A DNA stretch of 64,000 nucleotides. It comes from Massilia solisilvae (GTDB lineage Bacteria > Pseudomonadota > Gammaproteobacteria > Burkholderiales > Burkholderiaceae_D). The stretch covers positions 186,001 to 250,000 of the forward strand of contig NZ_JANUGV010000005.1 of NCBI RefSeq assembly GCF_024753215.1, given 5' to 3'. The translations under genes were made by a program, and so were the position numbers. Every line of letters begins with the position of its first letter. The stretch's first letter is position 1. Under the pieces are notes generated by a model. That model was not told where the DNA came from. It did no database searches and was given only the letters and a program-made list of their open reading frames with translations. Shown here piece by piece: positions 61,226 through 64,000 of this stretch.

Positions 61226-61747
61226 ATGCCTGTCCAGACTTGCCTCGAGCTGGCCCTGCTCGTGCTCGTGCTCGCGGCCGCCGCCAGCGACCTGGCGACC
61301 CGCCGCATCCCCAACGTCTTGCTGCTGCTGGCCTGGCTGGTGGCGCTGCCGCTGCAGCTGGCCGCCGGCGCGCCTGCCGACTGCCTGCTGGGCGCGCTGG
61401 CCGGCCTGCTGCTGTTCCTGCCGCTGTACCTGCTGCGCGGCATGGCCGCCGGCGACGTCAAGCTGATGGCCACCGTCGGCGCCTTCGCCGGCCCCGCCGC
61501 TGCGCTGCACATCGCGCTGTTGGCCTGGTGCGCCGGCGGCGTGATGGCGCTGGTGCTGGTGGCCTTCCAGCGCCGCCTGCGCGCCGCCTGCGCCAACCTG
61601 CGCGACTTGCTGCGTCCGATGCTGCTGCGCGCGGCCGGCATGCCGCTGGCGGCCACCCCGCTGCCACGCCCGAGCGTGGGCACGATGCCCTATGGCCTGG
61701 CGGTCGCGCTGGCCACCGTGGGCTGGCTGTGGGCGCGCCACGGCTGA
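61226..61747 (+). CDS. cpaA: Prepilin peptidase (CpaA/TadV type)
   Basis: A 173-residue integral membrane aspartyl protease. The two catalytic Asp are seen in AAASDLATRRIPN (first, near residue 22) and GDVKLMATVGAF (second, near residue 77). Five to six hydrophobic helices span the rest. It cleaves Flp and TadE/F leaders. It starts at 61226, 55 bases after flp and directly after the hairpin, which is a typical Tad arrangement. Confidence 0.92.
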   Translation: MPVQTCLELALLVLVLAAAASDLATRRIPNVLLLLAWLVALPLQLAAGAPADCLLGALAGLLLFLPLYLLRGMAAGDVKLMATVGAFAGPAAALHIALLAWCAGGVMALVLVAFQRRLRAACANLRDLLRPMLLRAAGMPLAATPLPRPSVGTMPYGLAVALATVGWLWARHG

Positions 61748-61843
61748 GCGTTCTTTCTTGCTCAAACTCAAAAGTTGCCGGTAGGCCCGTCGCTAGAATC
61801 GATTCATGTTGGTCGGAAAGATGTTCCCACGAAAGGACTTCCG

Positions 61844-63214
61844 ATGATGAATGCGCTATCCGCAGCGGCCGAGCTGCACGGGGCCCGCGCGGCGCCGCCG
61901 CCGGCCGCGCCCGAGTTTGCCGATATCCTGCCGCGCCAGGCCAAGACCGTGCAGGGCACCGGCCTGCCGCCGCGCCTCGTGACCGAGCTGGTGGTCAAGG
62001 TGCTGCACGGCAGCGGCAAGACCCCGCTGCCGGCGCTCTCGGCCAGGCTCAAGCTGTCGGTCAACGTGCTGCGCGAGATCCTCAACCAGCTGATGGCCGA
62101 GCAGCAGGTCGAGGTGGCCTGGACCGGCGACTCCGACATCGACGTCCAGTACCAGCTGACCGCGCCCGGCCAGCGCGCCGCCACCGAGTACCTGGCGCAG
62201 TCGCGCTACGCCGGCCCGGCGCCGGTGCCGCTGGCCAGCTACCGCGAGGTGGTCGAGCGCCAGTCGCTGCGCCGGCCCGGCGCGCCGCGTCCCGAGCGCG
62301 CCCAGCTGGCCGCCGCGCTGGCCGAGCACGGCTTCGACCCGGCGCTGCGCGACGTGCTCGGCGCCGCCCTGCATTCGCGCCGCGCGCTGCTGCTGTACGG
62401 CCCGTCCGGGACCGGCAAGACCCTGCTCGCGCACCAGCTCGCTCGGCTGCAGCAGGGCGCGGTGGCGCTGCCCTACGCGCTGCTGGTGGAGCGCCAGATC
62501 ATCCAGTTCTACGACCCGCTGCTGCACCAGCCGGCGCCGCCGCTGCCGCGCCAGCAGGAAGAGCGCCGCAGCTGGGACGCGCGCTGGGCCATCTGCCAGC
62601 GCCCGCTGGTGCACGTGGGCGCGGCGCTCGCTGCCGACATGCTCGACCTGCGCGAGGACGCCGCCAGCGGCGTGCTGCGCGCCCCGCCGCACGTGCTGGC
62701 CAACAACGGCATGCTGGTCGTGGACGACCTCGGCCGCCAGCGCTTGCCGCTGGCCGACCTGCTCGGCCGCTGGCTCGGCGCGCTCGACCAGGGCTGGGAC
62801 GCGCTCGCGCTGCCTGGCGGCCACAGCGAAACCGTGCCGTTCGACGCGACCGTGGTGTTCGCCACCAGCCTGGCGCCGGACGCGCTGCTCGACGAGTCCT
62901 TCCTGCGCCGCATCGGCTACAAGGTCGGGCTCGGCCCGCTGCCCGAGGCGGCTTACCGCACGCTGCTGCGGCGCGCCTGCCGCCAGGCCGGCATCGAACC
63001 GGACGAGGACGCCGCCAGCCGCCTGCTCGCGCTGCACGCGGCCAGCAGGCGCCCGCTGCTGCCGGCCTATCCGCATGAGCTGCTCGAGCGCATCAGCGAG
63101 TTCGCCAGCTTCGCCGGCGCCACGCCGCGGTTGTCCGCCGCCGCCGTCGAGCAGGCCTGGAACAGCATGTTTGCGGCCTGCGCCGCGCCGACCACTACGG
63201 GGGAACCATCATGA
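61844..63214 (+). CDS. AAA ATPase in the Flp pilus operon, function unknown
   Basis: A 456-residue protein. Residues about 40-120 resemble a winged-helix domain (VVKVLHGSGKTPLPALSARL, LREILNQLMAEQQVEV). The AAA core has Walker A GPSGTGKT at 186-193 and Walker B NGMLVVDDLG (about 288-297), then a helical lid and SFLRRIGYKVGLGPL, similar to sensor regions. It is not TadA (secretion ATPase) or TadZ (ParA-like). It lies between cpaA and cpaB, with a four-base overlap to cpaB. Its role in pilus assembly is unknown. The ATG at 61844 has AAGGA upstream. Confidence 0.8.
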   Translation: MMNALSAAAELHGARAAPPPAAPEFADILPRQAKTVQGTGLPPRLVTELVVKVLHGSGKTPLPALSARLKLSVNVLREILNQLMAEQQVEVAWTGDSDIDVQYQLTAPGQRAATEYLAQSRYAGPAPVPLASYREVVERQSLRRPGAPRPERAQLAAALAEHGFDPALRDVLGAALHSRRALLLYGPSGTGKTLLAHQLARLQQGAVALPYALLVERQIIQFYDPLLHQPAPPLPRQQEERRSWDARWAICQRPLVHVGAALAADMLDLREDAASGVLRAPPHVLANNGMLVVDDLGRQRLPLADLLGRWLGALDQGWDALALPGGHSETVPFDATVVFATSLAPDALLDESFLRRIGYKVGLGPLPEAAYRTLLRRACRQAGIEPDEDAASRLLALHAASRRPLLPAYPHELLERISEFASFAGATPRLSAAAVEQAWNSMFAACAAPTTTGEPS

Positions 63215-64000
63215 AAAACAAACGTGCCCTTGCCGTGATGGCGATGGCGATCCTGTTCGGGGTCACCGCCGTCGTGCTGGCCTCGCGCTGGCTGCTGCAG
63301 CAGCCGTCGGCCAACGCCGGCCGCATCGTGGTGGCGGTTTCCGACATCAACCTCGGCCAGCGCCTGGCGCCGGAAATGCTCAAGCTGATCGACTGGCCGG
63401 CCGAAAGCGTGCCCAAGGGCGCGTTTGCCGACCCCCAAAAGCTGGCCGGCCGGGTGCTCAGAAGCAGCGTGCTGGCGGGCGAGCCGGTCAGCGAGGCCAA
63501 GCTGGCCCCGAGCGGCACCGTGGGCGGCCTGGCGGCCCTGATCGCCGAAGGCAAGCGCGCCATCACGGTGCGTGTGAACGACGTGATCGGCGTGGCCGGC
63601 TTCGCGCTGCCCGGCACCTACGTCGACATCATCGTCAGCACCCAGCAGGACGCCGACGGCCACGGCCGCGAGCAGAACATCTCCAAGATCGTGCTCGAGC
63701 GCATCTTGGTGCTGGCGGTCGCGCAGGAGGTCAACCGCGACGAGACCAAGCCCAAGGTGGTCAACGCCGTCACCCTCGAAGTCACCCCCGAGCAGGCCGA
63801 AAAGCTCGACCTGGCGCGCAGCGTGGGCACGCTGTCGCTGGCGCTGCGCAACCAGGTCGACCCGCAGCCGGTGGATACCCGCGGCGCCACCAAGCTGACC
63901 TTGCTGCCGGGGGCCGAGCCGCCGAAACCGGCGCCGCGCCCGGCCGCCCCGGCCCCTGCCGCACCGCCCGTGCACAAGGTGGCGCTGCCGGTCAAGCGCG
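63211..64000 (+). CDS. cpaB: Flp pilus assembly protein CpaB (partial, runs off the window)
   Basis: 263 residues are visible before the sequence ends, with no stop. It starts at ATG 63211, overlapping the AAA ATPase stop. A single N-terminal helix (AVMAMAILFGVTAVVLASRW) anchors it, and a SAF domain follows (VAVSDINLGQRLAPEMLKLI, VLAGEPVSEAKL), the standard layout of CpaB/RcpC. The Ala/Pro-rich end (PAPRPAAPAPAAPP) is a linker. CpaB sits beside the outer-membrane secretin in Tad systems. Confidence 0.93.
   Translation, partial: MKNKRALAVMAMAILFGVTAVVLASRWLLQQPSANAGRIVVAVSDINLGQRLAPEMLKLIDWPAESVPKGAFADPQKLAGRVLRSSVLAGEPVSEAKLAPSGTVGGLAALIAEGKRAITVRVNDVIGVAGFALPGTYVDIIVSTQQDADGHGREQNISKIVLERILVLAVAQEVNRDETKPKVVNAVTLEVTPEQAEKLDLARSVGTLSLALRNQVDPQPVDTRGATKLTLLPGAEPPKPAPRPAAPAPAAPPVHKVALPVKR

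Noticed and set aside
1..64000. CRISPR arrays, tRNA or rRNA genes, insertion sequences, prophage genes
   Set aside because: I looked for direct repeats with spacers, tRNA-like TTCGAATC-type arms, and transposase or integrase motifs and found none. The palindromic repeats present are too short and lack the features of these elements.

Overview
The window is high-GC, densely coded bacterial DNA. Its gene set points to a betaproteobacterium of the Oxalobacteraceae, most likely Massilia or a close relative (Duganella, Janthinobacterium). The basis is a complete exosortase A (XrtA)/PEP-CTERM exopolysaccharide locus with its PrsK-PrsR control pair, the fused isobutyryl-CoA mutase and 2-ketoacid oxidoreductase genes, a Tad/Flp pilus operon and short GTAGGGTGGGC repeats. 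The genus is inferred from gene content, since no rRNA or other phylogenetic marker is present. No tRNA, rRNA, CRISPR array, insertion sequence, phage or replication origin was seen.

Layout. 1-1274: the end of one TadE-like pilus gene, a second TadE-like gene and a small lipoprotein. 1798-10670 (+): a nucleotide-sugar dehydrogenase/epimerase pair (TviB/TviC type, UDP-GalNAcA), the priming sugar transferase, PrsK, PrsR and a beta-helix protein. 10761-14908 (-) and 15054-18771 (+): the poorly understood XrtA 'small-molecule' module of two unusual hydrolases, a carrier protein, an acyltransferase-like protein, a DegT-family protein, an acyl-CoA ligase and a PLP decarboxylase, ending in a GT2. 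18746-39189 (-): one long, tightly overlapping operon of flippase, glycosyltransferases, deacetylases, ligase, amidotransferase, XrtA, ATPase, outer-membrane protein, tyrosine autokinase and chain-length protein. 39711-41423 (+): the outer-membrane export lipoprotein and a PEP-CTERM substrate protein (PepA type) behind a near-perfect sigma-54 promoter. 41594-47175 (-): PrsT, an N-acyl amino acid synthase, a ThiF-like E1 enzyme and a nitroreductase.

47396-49691 holds small genes, including a MoaD/ThiS-like ubiquitin-fold protein ending in Gly-Gly and a BNR-repeat protein. 49785-56875 (-) carries icmF and an indolepyruvate:ferredoxin oxidoreductase family gene; a MerR/LiuR-like palindrome precedes icmF. 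57325-60633 has a LysR regulator and a convergent HD-GYP/GGDEF pair. 60976-64000 begins a Tad operon: flp, prepilin peptidase, an unexpected AAA ATPase, and cpaB running off the window.

How it fits together. PrsK senses an unknown cue and PrsR activates sigma-54 promoters. The polysaccharide genes make, polymerise and export an acidic, probably amidated and deacetylated polymer. XrtA cleaves PEP-CTERM proteins such as PepA at the membrane so that they can associate with that polymer, which suggests floc or biofilm formation. The c-di-GMP pair and Flp pilus fit the same surface lifestyle. The least understood and most interesting parts are the N-acyl amino acid synthase/E1/nitroreductase trio and the hydrolase/ligase/decarboxylase/carrier module, which together look like an uncharacterised acyl-small-molecule pathway embedded in the exosortase locus.
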